Shown one piece after another: positions 27,919 to 36,080 of a stretch of 64,000 nt of DNA. The notes beneath the pieces were generated by a model that had not been told where the DNA came from, did no database searches, and worked only from the letters and a program-made list of their open reading frames with translations. Location of the stretch: contig NZ_VCPE01000001.1 of NCBI RefSeq assembly GCF_005938105.1, forward strand, positions 186,001 through 250,000, in the 5' to 3' direction. The stretch comes from Brucella haematophila. Lineage in GTDB: Bacteria; Pseudomonadota; Alphaproteobacteria; Rhizobiales; Rhizobiaceae. A program made the translations under genes and the position numbers. How positions within the stretch are numbered: position 1 is the stretch's first letter; each line of letters opens with the position of its first letter.

Positions 27919-28024
27919 TTAGAGCACGTTCCAATCTGATTGAGTCAGACCTGCGCTCTCATCCCTTCTATTTTAAGCACAATCTTATCGACCTTCGGTT
28001 CACTCCGGTCGGATTATGCTTTAA
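27919..28024. repeat. Intergenic palindromic element inside the carrier-protein operon
   Basis: About 106 bases between the ligase and DUF1839 genes. It opens TTAGAGCACGTTCC, closes its first hairpin near GCGCTCT (27953-27959), continues with TCTATTTTAAGCACAAT and ends with a second hairpin (CGACC-ttcggttcactcc-GGTCG) and ATGCTTTAA. The ligase stop codon TAA lies in its last bases. Layout resembles the 24391-24494 element (AGAGC hairpin, T-rich middle, TGCT(C/T)TA end). Confidence 0.65.
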
Positions 28025-28929
28025 CCCCACAATTCGTTGCGTACGCTCTCCGGCCAGGCTTTGACGTCGAGACCATGGTGATGGAACAGCGCCAGCGCGA
28101 TGCGTTCCAGCCCGAAGCCGACGCAAGCCGTGTGCGCAACTTCGCCGTCATGCTGCGACAAGCCCCACTTCACACCGAACTGGTCCTGATGATAGTTGAA
28201 GCTCATGCAGGCGGTTGGCTTTTCGACGCTGGTGATCGGGATCAGCAGTTCGAATTTCAGGTTCTGGTCGCGCTGGTTGTTGACCAGCATGCGTCCTGCG
28301 CGTCCGAAGAAGGGATCGTTCGCCACGTCGATTTCAACCGGCAGGCCAACCTTCTTCATCATGTCGGTGCCGCGCTCTATCCAGAGCTGGCGGAATTCCA
28401 TCACGTCGGCTTCCGTGCCCATGCGCACATATTCGCGCATGCGGAACAACTGCTGGCGGGCAGGGTCCACCGAAGGTTCATGACGGAAGCAATAGGATTG
28501 CAGGTCATAGAGGCCGCCGCCTTGCGGCAGCGGACCGCGCTTGGCAATCGTTGGATAGAGCGGATAGCAGGCGGCGGGCGTCAGGACGATGTCCGTTGCC
28601 TTCTGCTCCAGCGTCCAGTCTTCGCCAGCATCCATGCATTTGATGAGGTTGATATGGTCCAGCTCGCAACCGCAGAAACTGTGCACCGTACCGGCCAGCT
28701 GCGGGAAGCTCTTCATATAGCCGCTTTTTTCAAAGTAAGCGCGATTGAGGCCGGGCGGGAAGCGGATCGCTTCTGCGCCATCAGCGCCGCCGGTGCGGTC
28801 AACGAGGCGCTCGAAGGCGACGATAACATCTTCAAACTGGCCGGAGCGCCCGTAAAGGCCGTCCACGCCGGTTTCAATCAGCAGTCCGGCATCGAAAAGC
28901 CGGTTGAGAAAAGATCTTTGCGCGTCCAT
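28021..28929 (-). CDS. Amino acid:[carrier protein] ligase (truncated SerRS-like)
   Basis: 302 residues, a class II synthetase catalytic core without the tRNA-binding coiled-coil of SerRS. Motif 2 is [22 protein letters not shown] (148-169) and motif 3 [11 protein letters not shown] (271-281). The zinc ligands expected from the Bradyrhizobium enzyme Bll0957 map to Cys121, Glu166 and Cys269, with the same spacing as the published Cys131/Glu176/Cys279 (recalled). Such enzymes adenylate Gly or Ala and load it on the phosphopantetheine arm of a small carrier protein, not on tRNA. It lies 4 bases after the flavoprotein gene. Which amino acid it uses is not readable from sequence. Confidence 0.93.
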   Translation of the reverse strand: MDAQRSFLNRLFDAGLLIETGVDGLYGRSGQFEDVIVAFERLVDRTGGADGAEAIRFPPGLNRAYFEKSGYMKSFPQLAGTVHSFCGCELDHINLIKCMDAGEDWTLEQKATDIVLTPAACYPLYPTIAKRGPLPQGGGLYDLQSYCFRHEPSVDPARQQLFRMREYVRMGTEADVMEFRQLWIERGTDMMKKVGLPVEIDVANDPFFGRAGRMLVNNQRDQNLKFELLIPITSVEKPTACMSFNYHQDQFGVKWGLSQHDGEVAHTACVGFGLERIALALFHHHGLDVKAWPESVRNELWG

Positions 28930-28933
28930 GGCG

Positions 28934-30106
28934 TTATCCCAAGAGGCTGGTGTTCTGTTTGTGAATGAGCAGCATGGTGGCCGTGTTGCCGAGGATGCGC
29001 TCGTTGGAAATCATGAGCTGGGCCGAATGCGCATCGCGCAAATGACGGCCAAGGCTGTAGGGCGTGCCGTTCTTGTAGCCCATGATGCCGCACACCAGCA
29101 TGGCGTGGTTGATGACCTGCAAAATCGTCTGCGAGGCAGCGACCTTCAGATTGTTCATCGCGATGGCAAAGCCCATGGACGCAAGTTTGTCCGCGTCGTG
29201 CTTCGCGTCCTTATAGGTCTTGAGGCAGGCGACGATTTCCGACTTCAGCATTTGCAGCATGTTGGAGGCTTCGGCGACGCGCAAAGCGCCCGGCTGCGGT
29301 GCGCCCGGATTGCGGCGTGCTGCGGCGCGCACGAAAGCCTGCGCGCGGTTCACGGCATCGACGGCGATGCCATACCAGAGCGAACTCCACAATGTATGCG
29401 ACTGTGCCAGCATGGACTGCGCTGCAATCTCGGCAAACGGATGCGGCAGGATCTGCACCTTGTCCGCTTCGCCCCGGAACACAAAGCCTTCCGAACAGGT
29501 GCCACGCATGCCGAGCGTGTCCCATTCATTGGTCTTTTCCAGCGTGTACTGGTCTTTCCGGAAAACGGTCATGACCTGATCGGACGAGGCCGCATCCTTG
29601 TGTGAACGCGACGTGATCAGGATGGCATCGGCATAAACGCCATAGGAAATAACCGTGGCGTTCTTTTCCAGACGGCAGGTGTCGCCATCGATTTCGATTG
29701 CGCAGATGGAATTGCGCAAATCGCCGCCAATGCCGCCTTCCGTGGTCGCCGAGGCAAGCAGCAACTGATCATCCGCGACGTCACGCATGAAGTTGCGATG
29801 CCATTCGACCGATTGCCCGTGCTCCACCAGGCTGGACAGCTTGATGTGGTGCATGGCGAATATCATCGCGCTTGCAGCACAGGATTGTCCCAGAATGCAG
29901 CACAGTTCTGCAATCTGGTCGATCTCGGCGCTTTCGCCGCCCAAATCGCGTGACACCTGAATGCCGAGCAATCGCTCGGTCTTCATCGCATCAATGGCTT
30001 CCTGCGGAAAGCGTCCTTCCTTGTCGACGCTATCGGCAAATTTTCCGGCGATGGCTGCTACGCGACCGGCACGCTCGGAAAGACTATTCCCCCCGCCTGC
30101 ATTCAT
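28934..30106 (-). CDS. Acyl-CoA dehydrogenase-family flavoprotein of the carrier-protein operon
   Basis: 390 residues with the ACAD three-domain layout. It has a helical N-domain ([30 protein letters not shown]), a beta domain ([33 protein letters not shown]) and a C-terminal four-helix domain. The usual catalytic Glu near the C-terminus is not obvious; [22 protein letters not shown] occupies that area. It begins in TAATG overlap with the carrier-protein gene, so it most likely acts on an aminoacyl or acyl thioester bound to that carrier, as PltE/PigA flavoproteins act on prolyl carriers. That role is inference. Confidence 0.88.
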   Translation of the reverse strand: MNAGGGNSLSERAGRVAAIAGKFADSVDKEGRFPQEAIDAMKTERLLGIQVSRDLGGESAEIDQIAELCCILGQSCAASAMIFAMHHIKLSSLVEHGQSVEWHRNFMRDVADDQLLLASATTEGGIGGDLRNSICAIEIDGDTCRLEKNATVISYGVYADAILITSRSHKDAASSDQVMTVFRKDQYTLEKTNEWDTLGMRGTCSEGFVFRGEADKVQILPHPFAEIAAQSMLAQSHTLWSSLWYGIAVDAVNRAQAFVRAAARRNPGAPQPGALRVAEASNMLQMLKSEIVACLKTYKDAKHDADKLASMGFAIAMNNLKVAASQTILQVINHAMLVCGIMGYKNGTPYSLGRHLRDAHSAQLMISNERILGNTATMLLIHKQNTSLLG

Positions 30107-30357
30107 TACGCGGCCTCATTATCCTTGAGGATGGTGGTGATCGTCTGTTCAATCGCGCTGATGCTTGCAAACGACTTGCGATTGAGAAACTGGTCCGGAA
30201 ATTCGATGTCGAACTTGTCTTCAAGGCCAAGCATCAGCTGCACCGAGGCGAAAGACGACAGGCCAGCCGTATAAAGATCGGCATCGTCTGCGATGTCGGT
30301 CACGGCTATGGGCAATCCGCCAACTTTGGTCAGAAGTTCCCGAATAGATTCATTCAT
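30106..30357 (-). CDS. Dedicated small acyl/aminoacyl carrier protein
   Basis: 83 residues, acidic, four-helix carrier-protein fold. The phosphopantetheine site is AGLSSFASV, with Ser35 at the position of the ACP DSL serine. Helix II (VQLMLGLEDKFDIEFPDQFL) and a terminal helix follow. It should be modified by the host phosphopantetheinyl transferase and then loaded with an amino acid by the ligase two genes downstream. GGGGAAA precedes the ATG by ten bases. First gene of the minus-strand operon; two GGTGCAC sites lie just upstream. Confidence 0.92.
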   Translation of the reverse strand: MNESIRELLTKVGGLPIAVTDIADDADLYTAGLSSFASVQLMLGLEDKFDIEFPDQFLNRKSFASISAIEQTITTILKDNEAA

Positions 30358-30734
30358 GGTTCATTTCCCCGCGTTTGGTGCACAGATCGACGGGAGCGTC
30401 TTCATCCGGTGCACCATTTGCCTATGTTAGCTCTTGAAGGTCTACAACCCCTGCTTGAGGCGATATTAGTATCAGGAAGCCTTTATATTATGTTGACAGG
30501 ACGGGGCGGTTGTCGGTCAAATGTGCAAAGCGTCGCATATAGTTAAATATTGATGATGGTTACCGCCGCTGTTGATCTGCAAGATCAGGCCAAAGTTGGG
30601 AGAAAGTTTCGTATAAATTCTTTTCTGCGCCTTTAAATTTTTCGAAGGGAATATTCATATTACTTTGTTGAGAAAATAATATTATTTGGTAAAGATAGGA
30701 GAAATACGCAATAGAGTGGCCATGAAGTCTTGAA
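30358..30734. promoter_or_regulatory. Divergent promoter region of the carrier-protein operon and AEC transporter
   Basis: 377 bases, AT-rich toward the transporter. Two copies of GGTGCAC occur at 30377-30383 and 30408-30414, 31 bases apart (about three helical turns), upstream of the carrier-protein start. The core GTGCAC is itself palindromic, so they could be operator half-sites; no regulator gene is adjacent. A 32-codon frame (MNIPFEKFKGAEKN..., minus strand near 30655-30560) is present but has no ribosome-binding site. Confidence 0.4.
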
Positions 30735-31670
30735 ATGATCGATATCATATACGTTATTACGCCGATATTCGCGCTCATGGCATTTGGTTTTCTTGCGGTG
30801 AAGGCGGGTTTATTTCCGACCTCTGGCGTTGGTAGTCTCATCTCCTTCGTGAATAATTTTGCAACGCCCTGTTTGCTGTTCTACTCGATTACGACGAGCG
30901 ACTTTCGTTCCGCCTTCGATCTCAAGATCATCGGGCCGTTTTATGTGGCAGCGATTATCTGCTTTGTGCTTGGCATAACGATTGCCCGCAAAGTCTATAC
31001 GAACCGTCCCGGCGAAAGCGTGTCTGTCGGTTTCACCGGTACATTCACCAACACTGTGCTGATTGGCTTGCCGATCATGACGCGCGCTTATGGCGATCAG
31101 GCGCTGCCGGTCACTTTGTCGATCATCGGCCTGCATGGGGCTATCCTGCTGACGGTCGGCATGATGACGATGGAGCTGGTACGCCGCGACGGTGAGGTTT
31201 TGAGCAAGACAATCATTGTTGCCCTGCGCCGTATTGGTTCCAATCCGCTCATCTGGGGCATTGCCACCGGCATTATCGGCTCTAGCCTTGGCCTCCAACT
31301 GATAGAGCCTGCGGATGCGTTTTTCTCGATGATGGCACAATCGGTCGTGCCGGTCTCGCTGTTCGGCATTGGTGGCGCGCTGACACAATTCAAGCTCTCG
31401 GAAAACTGGAAACAGGCTCTCATTGCATCGATCATCAAGCTGATGGTGCATCCGGCGCTGGCCTATGTCCTGATGATCTGGGTGCTGAAAGTGCCGGTGG
31501 AAACCGCGCGTTATGGTGTGTTGCTCGCGGCCATGCCAGCCGGGGTGAATGTCTATATTTTCGCGACCTATTATAATCGCGCCTCCGGTGTGGCGGCCAA
31601 TGCTATCCTCATCGGCACACTGCTTTCAGCAGTCACCATGTCTTTCTGGCTCTATGTTCTCGGCAGTTAG
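30735..31670 (+). CDS. AEC (auxin efflux carrier) family transporter
   Basis: 311 residues with about ten membrane helices in two inverted five-helix halves (1-150 and 165-311). Typical features are NNFATPCLLFYSI in helix 2, GFTGTFTNTVLIGLPIMTRAYG with the crossover region, and the C-terminal AAMPAGVNVYIFATYYN. The family exports or exchanges small organic anions. It is divergent from the carrier-protein operon; exporting that pathway's product would fit but is unproven. GAAG is the only weak ribosome-binding site near ATG 30735. Confidence 0.88.
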   Translation: MIDIIYVITPIFALMAFGFLAVKAGLFPTSGVGSLISFVNNFATPCLLFYSITTSDFRSAFDLKIIGPFYVAAIICFVLGITIARKVYTNRPGESVSVGFTGTFTNTVLIGLPIMTRAYGDQALPVTLSIIGLHGAILLTVGMMTMELVRRDGEVLSKTIIVALRRIGSNPLIWGIATGIIGSSLGLQLIEPADAFFSMMAQSVVPVSLFGIGGALTQFKLSENWKQALIASIIKLMVHPALAYVLMIWVLKVPVETARYGVLLAAMPAGVNVYIFATYYNRASGVAANAILIGTLLSAVTMSFWLYVLGS

Positions 31671-31697
31671 TGCGGGGCCGGTTGGCTCTCACACCTG

Positions 31698-32594
31698 TCA
31701 GACCGCGCGTCTGCGCTTCATGGTGATTTCGTAGCGTTCCCACCCGACAAGCACAAAGCTGGAAGCGACGATCAGCAAGGCGCCGACGAAGACGTTCGTT
31801 GCGGGGACTTCTGCCCAGATCGCGTAGCCGTAGACAAAGGCCCAGATGAGGCCGGTATATTCGACGGGTGCAAGTGCCGATGCGGGCGCGTGGCGGAAAC
31901 CTTCATAAAGAAGATATTGGCCAAGCGTGGCGATCAGGCCGAGGCCGAACATCAGCGCCCAGCCCATGGCGTCGGGCCATTGCCAGATCCACGGAAAGGA
32001 AACCGCGCAGGCGATGCCAAAGATCAGGCTCGTGGCGAACATCTGGGTCAGCGTTGTTTCGCTGCGGCTGACAAGCCGGATCAGGATCGTGCTCCATGCC
32101 CAGCAAAAGCCGGCCACCACGCACATGATGGCGGGGATCAGGTTTGGCGAATGACCGGGATTGGCCGCGATGAGAACGCCGACGAAGCCGCCGAAACAGG
32201 CGATCCAGCGCCCGGTTCCAATCCGCTCCTTCAAAACAAGAATGGACAGGAACATGACCATTATGGGCGCGGAGAAATAGAGCGTGGTCAGTTCGGCAAG
32301 ACCGAGAAACTTGGCTGCATTATAGAACAAAAGCCACGCGAACAGCATAAGCCCGGGGCGCAGCACAAGTGTTCCGCGATAGGGGCTGTGCATGATCGAC
32401 GGGTGGCGATAATGGCGCACCAGAACGCCGGTAATTACCACAATGACCAGACTGCGCATGAAGAGGATTTGCGGCACGGCATAGATGGCGACAAGCCACT
32501 TTACCAGTGCATCCTGCAAGGCAAAGCATGCATAGCCCGCCGATGCCAGCGCAATTCCGACCAGCGGCTTCGTTTCCTGCATGCCCGTTGACAT
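31698..32594 (-). CDS. EamA/DMT superfamily transporter
   Basis: 298 residues, ten membrane helices as two EamA repeats (about 10-145 and 155-285). Characteristic pieces are ALASAGYACFALQDALVKWL, LTTLYFSAPIMVMFLSILVLKERIG and the second-half LAPVEYTGLIWAFVYGYAIWAEVP. It is probably a metabolite exporter; the substrate is unknown. Convergent with the AEC gene, 27 bases apart. Confidence 0.88.
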   Translation of the reverse strand: MSTGMQETKPLVGIALASAGYACFALQDALVKWLVAIYAVPQILFMRSLVIVVITGVLVRHYRHPSIMHSPYRGTLVLRPGLMLFAWLLFYNAAKFLGLAELTTLYFSAPIMVMFLSILVLKERIGTGRWIACFGGFVGVLIAANPGHSPNLIPAIMCVVAGFCWAWSTILIRLVSRSETTLTQMFATSLIFGIACAVSFPWIWQWPDAMGWALMFGLGLIATLGQYLLYEGFRHAPASALAPVEYTGLIWAFVYGYAIWAEVPATNVFVGALLIVASSFVLVGWERYEITMKRRRAV

Positions 32595-32759
32595 AATGAC
32601 CCGCCAAACCCGTTATTATTCAACGAGCTGTTACTCCCGGCGCAGAGCAATGTCATGTCAAAAATAATGATCGATTGATCAGGGTTTCTGACAGGACGCG
32701 CACGCAGTTTTTTCCACTCATGCGTGCGGTAATACTCGGGTTTCCATGCAATGTTGAAA

Positions 32760-32804
32760 ATTGTTTTCTGAAAACAATGTAAAATACGACATGTGCCGTA
32801 TTTT
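32760..32804. promoter_or_regulatory. Two adjacent palindromes upstream of the autotransporter gene
   Basis: ATTGTTTTCTGAAAACAAT (32760-32778) is a perfect 19-base palindrome around a central T. Two bases later AAAATACG (32781-32788) and CGTATTTT (32797-32804) form an 8-bp inverted repeat with an 8-base spacer. They sit in a 303-base AT-rich gap (32595-32897), about 95 bases before the autotransporter start. They look like dimeric-regulator operators; no regulator is identified. Confidence 0.45.
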
Positions 32805-32897
32805 GTTAAATGTTTCTGTATGTCTATTCGATGACCTCTTGTCGTAAATACATTTTAGTGACAAATAAAATAAGAATTTCGGGGCAAGGGGGACGTT

Positions 32898-35800
32898 GTG
32901 CGGTCGGGGACACTGGCGGGGGCGCTTGGCGCGTCGGGATGGCGTTATTTTTGTGCGATGTTGCTGGGGCTTTTTGCCTTGATATTCGGCTCATTGGCGG
33001 CTCAATCTGCGCCGACGGCAGGCTCACTAACGATGATTGTGAGAAAGGATATGCCAGCCAATGGCTGGCTTCCGGCAACTGGCGACGGCATAACTTTCTC
33101 AATTACACCCGATCCGCAGCATGGTAGTGTTACAAGCTTAGATACTAGTACGGGCTTCTTTGTCTATACGCCTGCACCAGGTTTTATTGGAAGTGACACT
33201 TTTAACTATCAGGTAACAGATGGTGCCAGTTTTGCTTCGGGCGTTGTTACACTCAATGTGATTGACGAGCCAAAAGTAACGTCAGTGGCAGTCCCTGCGT
33301 CTGGCTACTACAAAACCGGCGATGTGTTGACGTTTTCGGTAGCATTTGACCAAAATGTGTTTGTGACAGGGGTTCCATCTGTACCTATCCTTATCGGTAC
33401 AACCACGCGCAGTGCGACTTATAAGTCAACAATTGGAAATAACGTTCTAACTTTTTCCTATACTGTCGAGTCTGGTGATAAGGATACAGACGGGATTAGT
33501 CTTGGCTCAGCGATAGACTTGAATGGCGGCGCCATTCAAGCCATCGGCGGGCTGTCAGCCAATCGCACATTTGTTAATGTTGGCGCGACGAACGGCGTAC
33601 TTGTCAATGTAAGCACGCCCACATTGAGCATCACGAATTCGTCGTCACCTTTCGATAATGTCCAGTTGCTCGTGGTTACTTTTTCTGAGGGAGTGACGGG
33701 GCTTTCAGAAAATGATTTTATTTTGACAACAACGGGTACTGTCGGGGCGACCCCTACATTGTTGCCGATGGGGAGCAGTTTGGTCTATTTGCTTCAGGTT
33801 GTTGTTTCGGGTAGCGGATCGGTTATGGTAAGTCTCCCTGCGGGAGCTGTTACAAATGCCGACGGAATTGGCAATATCGCATCCAATGTCTTGAATGTAC
33901 CGATAATGCAGTCAGCCGATGCGAATTTGCAGAACCTCATTCCCAGCGCGGGGACGTTAGCGCCTGCCTTTGACCCCAACACGATCTCTTATACGCTGAA
34001 TGTAGCAAACGACGTCGAGACAATTACTTTTACCCCAACGCTTTCGGATACGAGGGGTGCGGTTGTCATCAACGGGGCAACAATACCCAATGGAACGGCC
34101 ACCCCTGCAATTAATCTGGCGGTTGGAAGCAATACGGTTACCACCACAGTAACCGCGCAGAATGGAACCACCACGAAGACTTATACTGTCAACGTTATCC
34201 GCGCGCAGTCGGGCAATGCCGATCTGGTGGGTCTGGTACCGAGCGCGGGAACTTTGGATCCGGCATTTTCACCCGGCAATACGGCCTATTCGTTGACGGT
34301 CCCTAACGGAACATCGTCGTTACAACTGACACCCACATCCGCTGATCCAACGGCCACCATTGCGGTCAATGGAGCAACCGTACCATCTGGTAGTGCGAGC
34401 ACTGCACTACCGCTTGGCATCGGTACCACGACCCTGACGGCTGTCGTCACGGCGCAAAATGGAACAACGCGCAGCTATACGGTAAATGTCACCAGAGCTG
34501 CGTCAGCGGATGCAACGCTTGCTGGCCTCGTTCCCAGTGTTGGCTCGCTGGACCCGGCATTTGACAAAGAGACACTCAGCTATTCTATCAATGTTGAAAA
34601 CACGGTCGAGAGCATAACCTTCGCCCCAACAGTTTCCGAACCCTCCGCTCGCATAACCGTTGCAGGGGGCAGCGTTGCGTCGGGAAGTTCAAGCGCTCCC
34701 ATAGGGCTGACTATTGGTGCGAACACGGTTTCGATTGTCGTGACTGCACCAAGTGGGGCTAACCGCAGCTACACGGTTGTGGTCAACCGTGCGGCCATGG
34801 TTTTCCCCGACCCGACGCTCGATCCGGAAGTAATCGGTTTGTTGAACGCGCAGACAAGTGCCGCACGACGCTTTGCACAGGTTCAAACCCGGAATTTCCA
34901 AAACCGGCTTGAGCAGTTACATGATGAAGGCGACAGGCGAAGGTCTAGCCTCGGTGTGCGGCTTGGCAGTCCATCGACCGCACAGCAACCGGAAGACCCG
35001 GCCAATCCCTCGTCGTCAGCATCATCGGCAGGGATTTCACCTCTCGGCTATGCCCCCGAAAAGCGCGACAGCTTTCCGGGCAAGGCTATTGGCTTGAAAG
35101 AGCCGGAGCAGCCTGCGCCGACTATCGATCCAGACCTTGGGCCATTCGCATTCTGGAGTAGCGGCTTTGTGAACTTCGGTCAGCGCGATAGCGGTAAGGT
35201 CGATCTGGACTATACGCTTGTCGGCGTGAGTGGCGGCATTGATTACCGGTTCTCGGAACGCTTCGTGGCGGGCTTCGGTGTCGGATACGGGCGGGATCGC
35301 ACAGATATTGGCGACAATGGCACGGAGAGCCGCGCCAATGCCTACAGCGCTGCGGTCTATGGTAGCTTCAAACCGATCGACAATTTCTTTATCGATGCGC
35401 TTGTCGGCGGCAGCATTCTCGACTTTGACTCCACCCGTTTCATCACGGCAGATGGCAGTTTGACCGACGGCAAACGTGATGGCCATCAATTGTTCGGATC
35501 GCTGACGGCTGCTTATGAATTCCGTCAAGCAGCATGGTTGGTCTCACCTTATGGCCGGATGGAAATGTCGCGCTCCTGGCTTGATGGCTATTCCGAAGGT
35601 GGCGAAAGCATCTACCGGCTGACCTATGGCGATCAGACCGTGGACACTGTCACAGGTGTGGTTGGTTTGCGCGCCAATTACGCCATCGACTACACATGGG
35701 GGCGTCTGACCCCCGGTGTCCGCGCTGAATATGCTCATGATTTCCAGGGTTCCAGCCGGGCCGCCATGGGATATAGCGCGCTTGGCGGGCTTCCCTATGC

Positions 35801-35963
35801 ACTCGATGTTGAAGGCGAGAGCAGCGATAGCGCCAATGTGGGCCTGTCGCTCGATTTCAGCTTTGATAATGCCTGGACCACAGGCGTCGAGTATCGAACC
35901 GGCTTCGGTGGTTCTGGCGCGCGAGACCACGCGATAGCACTGCGGGTTGGTGCGAAGTTCTAA
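32898..35963 (+). CDS. Autotransporter adhesin with cadherin-like beta-sandwich repeats
   Basis: 1021 residues. The N-terminal hydrophobic signal (YFCAMLLGLFALIFGSLAAQSA) is followed by a cadherin/Big-like domain (FVYTPAPGFIGSDTFNYQVTDG, about 85-115) and two Ig-like segments. Three cadherin-like beta-sandwich repeats (from residue 340) come next, then a Ser/Pro linker and a C-terminal autotransporter barrel (about 755-1021) ending RVGAKF with terminal aromatic. It should be exported by the Sec and type Va routes and act at the cell surface, perhaps in adhesion. GTG 32898 has AAGGGGG six bases upstream. Base use is more AT-rich than its neighbours up to about residue 600, suggesting separate history of the passenger. 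Confidence 0.9.
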   Translation: MRSGTLAGALGASGWRYFCAMLLGLFALIFGSLAAQSAPTAGSLTMIVRKDMPANGWLPATGDGITFSITPDPQHGSVTSLDTSTGFFVYTPAPGFIGSDTFNYQVTDGASFASGVVTLNVIDEPKVTSVAVPASGYYKTGDVLTFSVAFDQNVFVTGVPSVPILIGTTTRSATYKSTIGNNVLTFSYTVESGDKDTDGISLGSAIDLNGGAIQAIGGLSANRTFVNVGATNGVLVNVSTPTLSITNSSSPFDNVQLLVVTFSEGVTGLSENDFILTTTGTVGATPTLLPMGSSLVYLLQVVVSGSGSVMVSLPAGAVTNADGIGNIASNVLNVPIMQSADANLQNLIPSAGTLAPAFDPNTISYTLNVANDVETITFTPTLSDTRGAVVINGATIPNGTATPAINLAVGSNTVTTTVTAQNGTTTKTYTVNVIRAQSGNADLVGLVPSAGTLDPAFSPGNTAYSLTVPNGTSSLQLTPTSADPTATIAVNGATVPSGSASTALPLGIGTTTLTAVVTAQNGTTRSYTVNVTRAASADATLAGLVPSVGSLDPAFDKETLSYSINVENTVESITFAPTVSEPSARITVAGGSVASGSSSAPIGLTIGANTVSIVVTAPSGANRSYTVVVNRAAMVFPDPTLDPEVIGLLNAQTSAARRFAQVQTRNFQNRLEQLHDEGDRRRSSLGVRLGSPSTAQQPEDPANPSSSASSAGISPLGYAPEKRDSFPGKAIGLKEPEQPAPTIDPDLGPFAFWSSGFVNFGQRDSGKVDLDYTLVGVSGGIDYRFSERFVAGFGVGYGRDRTDIGDNGTESRANAYSAAVYGSFKPIDNFFIDALVGGSILDFDSTRFITADGSLTDGKRDGHQLFGSLTAAYEFRQAAWLVSPYGRMEMSRSWLDGYSEGGESIYRLTYGDQTVDTVTGVVGLRANYAIDYTWGRLTPGVRAEYAHDFQGSSRAAMGYSALGGLPYALDVEGESSDSANVGLSLDFSFDNAWTTGVEYRTGFGGSGARDHAIALRVGAKF
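33915..34797 (+). repeat. Three tandem passenger repeats in the autotransporter
   Basis: Repeat starts at 33915, 34218 and 34506, each about 96-101 codons. Every unit opens with AD(A/L)xLxxL(I/V)PS.G(T/S)L.PAF, continues with a Y(T/S)LxV.N strand and ends with (R/K)(T/S)YTV.V.RA, the pattern of the cadherin-like beta-sandwich family. The nucleotide identity is only moderate, so the duplication is old. Confidence 0.8.
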
Positions 35964-35965
35964 TC

Positions 35966-35993
35966 AAAAAGGCGGCCGTCAGGCCGCTTTTTT
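35966..35993 (+). terminator. Rho-independent terminator of the autotransporter gene
   Basis: GCGGCC (35972-35977), loop GTCA, GGCCGC (35982-35987), then TTTTTT; an A-run precedes the stem. It lies 3-30 bases after the stop codon. Confidence 0.9.
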
Positions 35994-36080
35994 CTTATTA
36001 TCCGCACTCGTTCTTCATTTGACGGAACAAAAGTGACGCCGCACTATTTATAAGGTGAGCAATTATTAGCCGGATGCACT

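Noticed and set aside
30560-30655. 32-residue peptide MNIPFEKFKGAEKN... between the carrier operon and the AEC gene
   Set aside because: No ribosome-binding site and no homology or context; recorded only as part of the intergenic region.
32595-32897. Phase-variable invertible promoter for the autotransporter
   Set aside because: The two palindromes are adjacent and unrelated; there are no flanking inverted repeats to allow inversion and no recombinase gene nearby.
33915-34797. Regularly spaced repeats that might be CRISPR-like or tandem DNA repeats
   Set aside because: They are protein-level repeats of about 100 codons in one frame with only moderate base identity; there are no short identical repeats, spacers or cas genes anywhere in the window.
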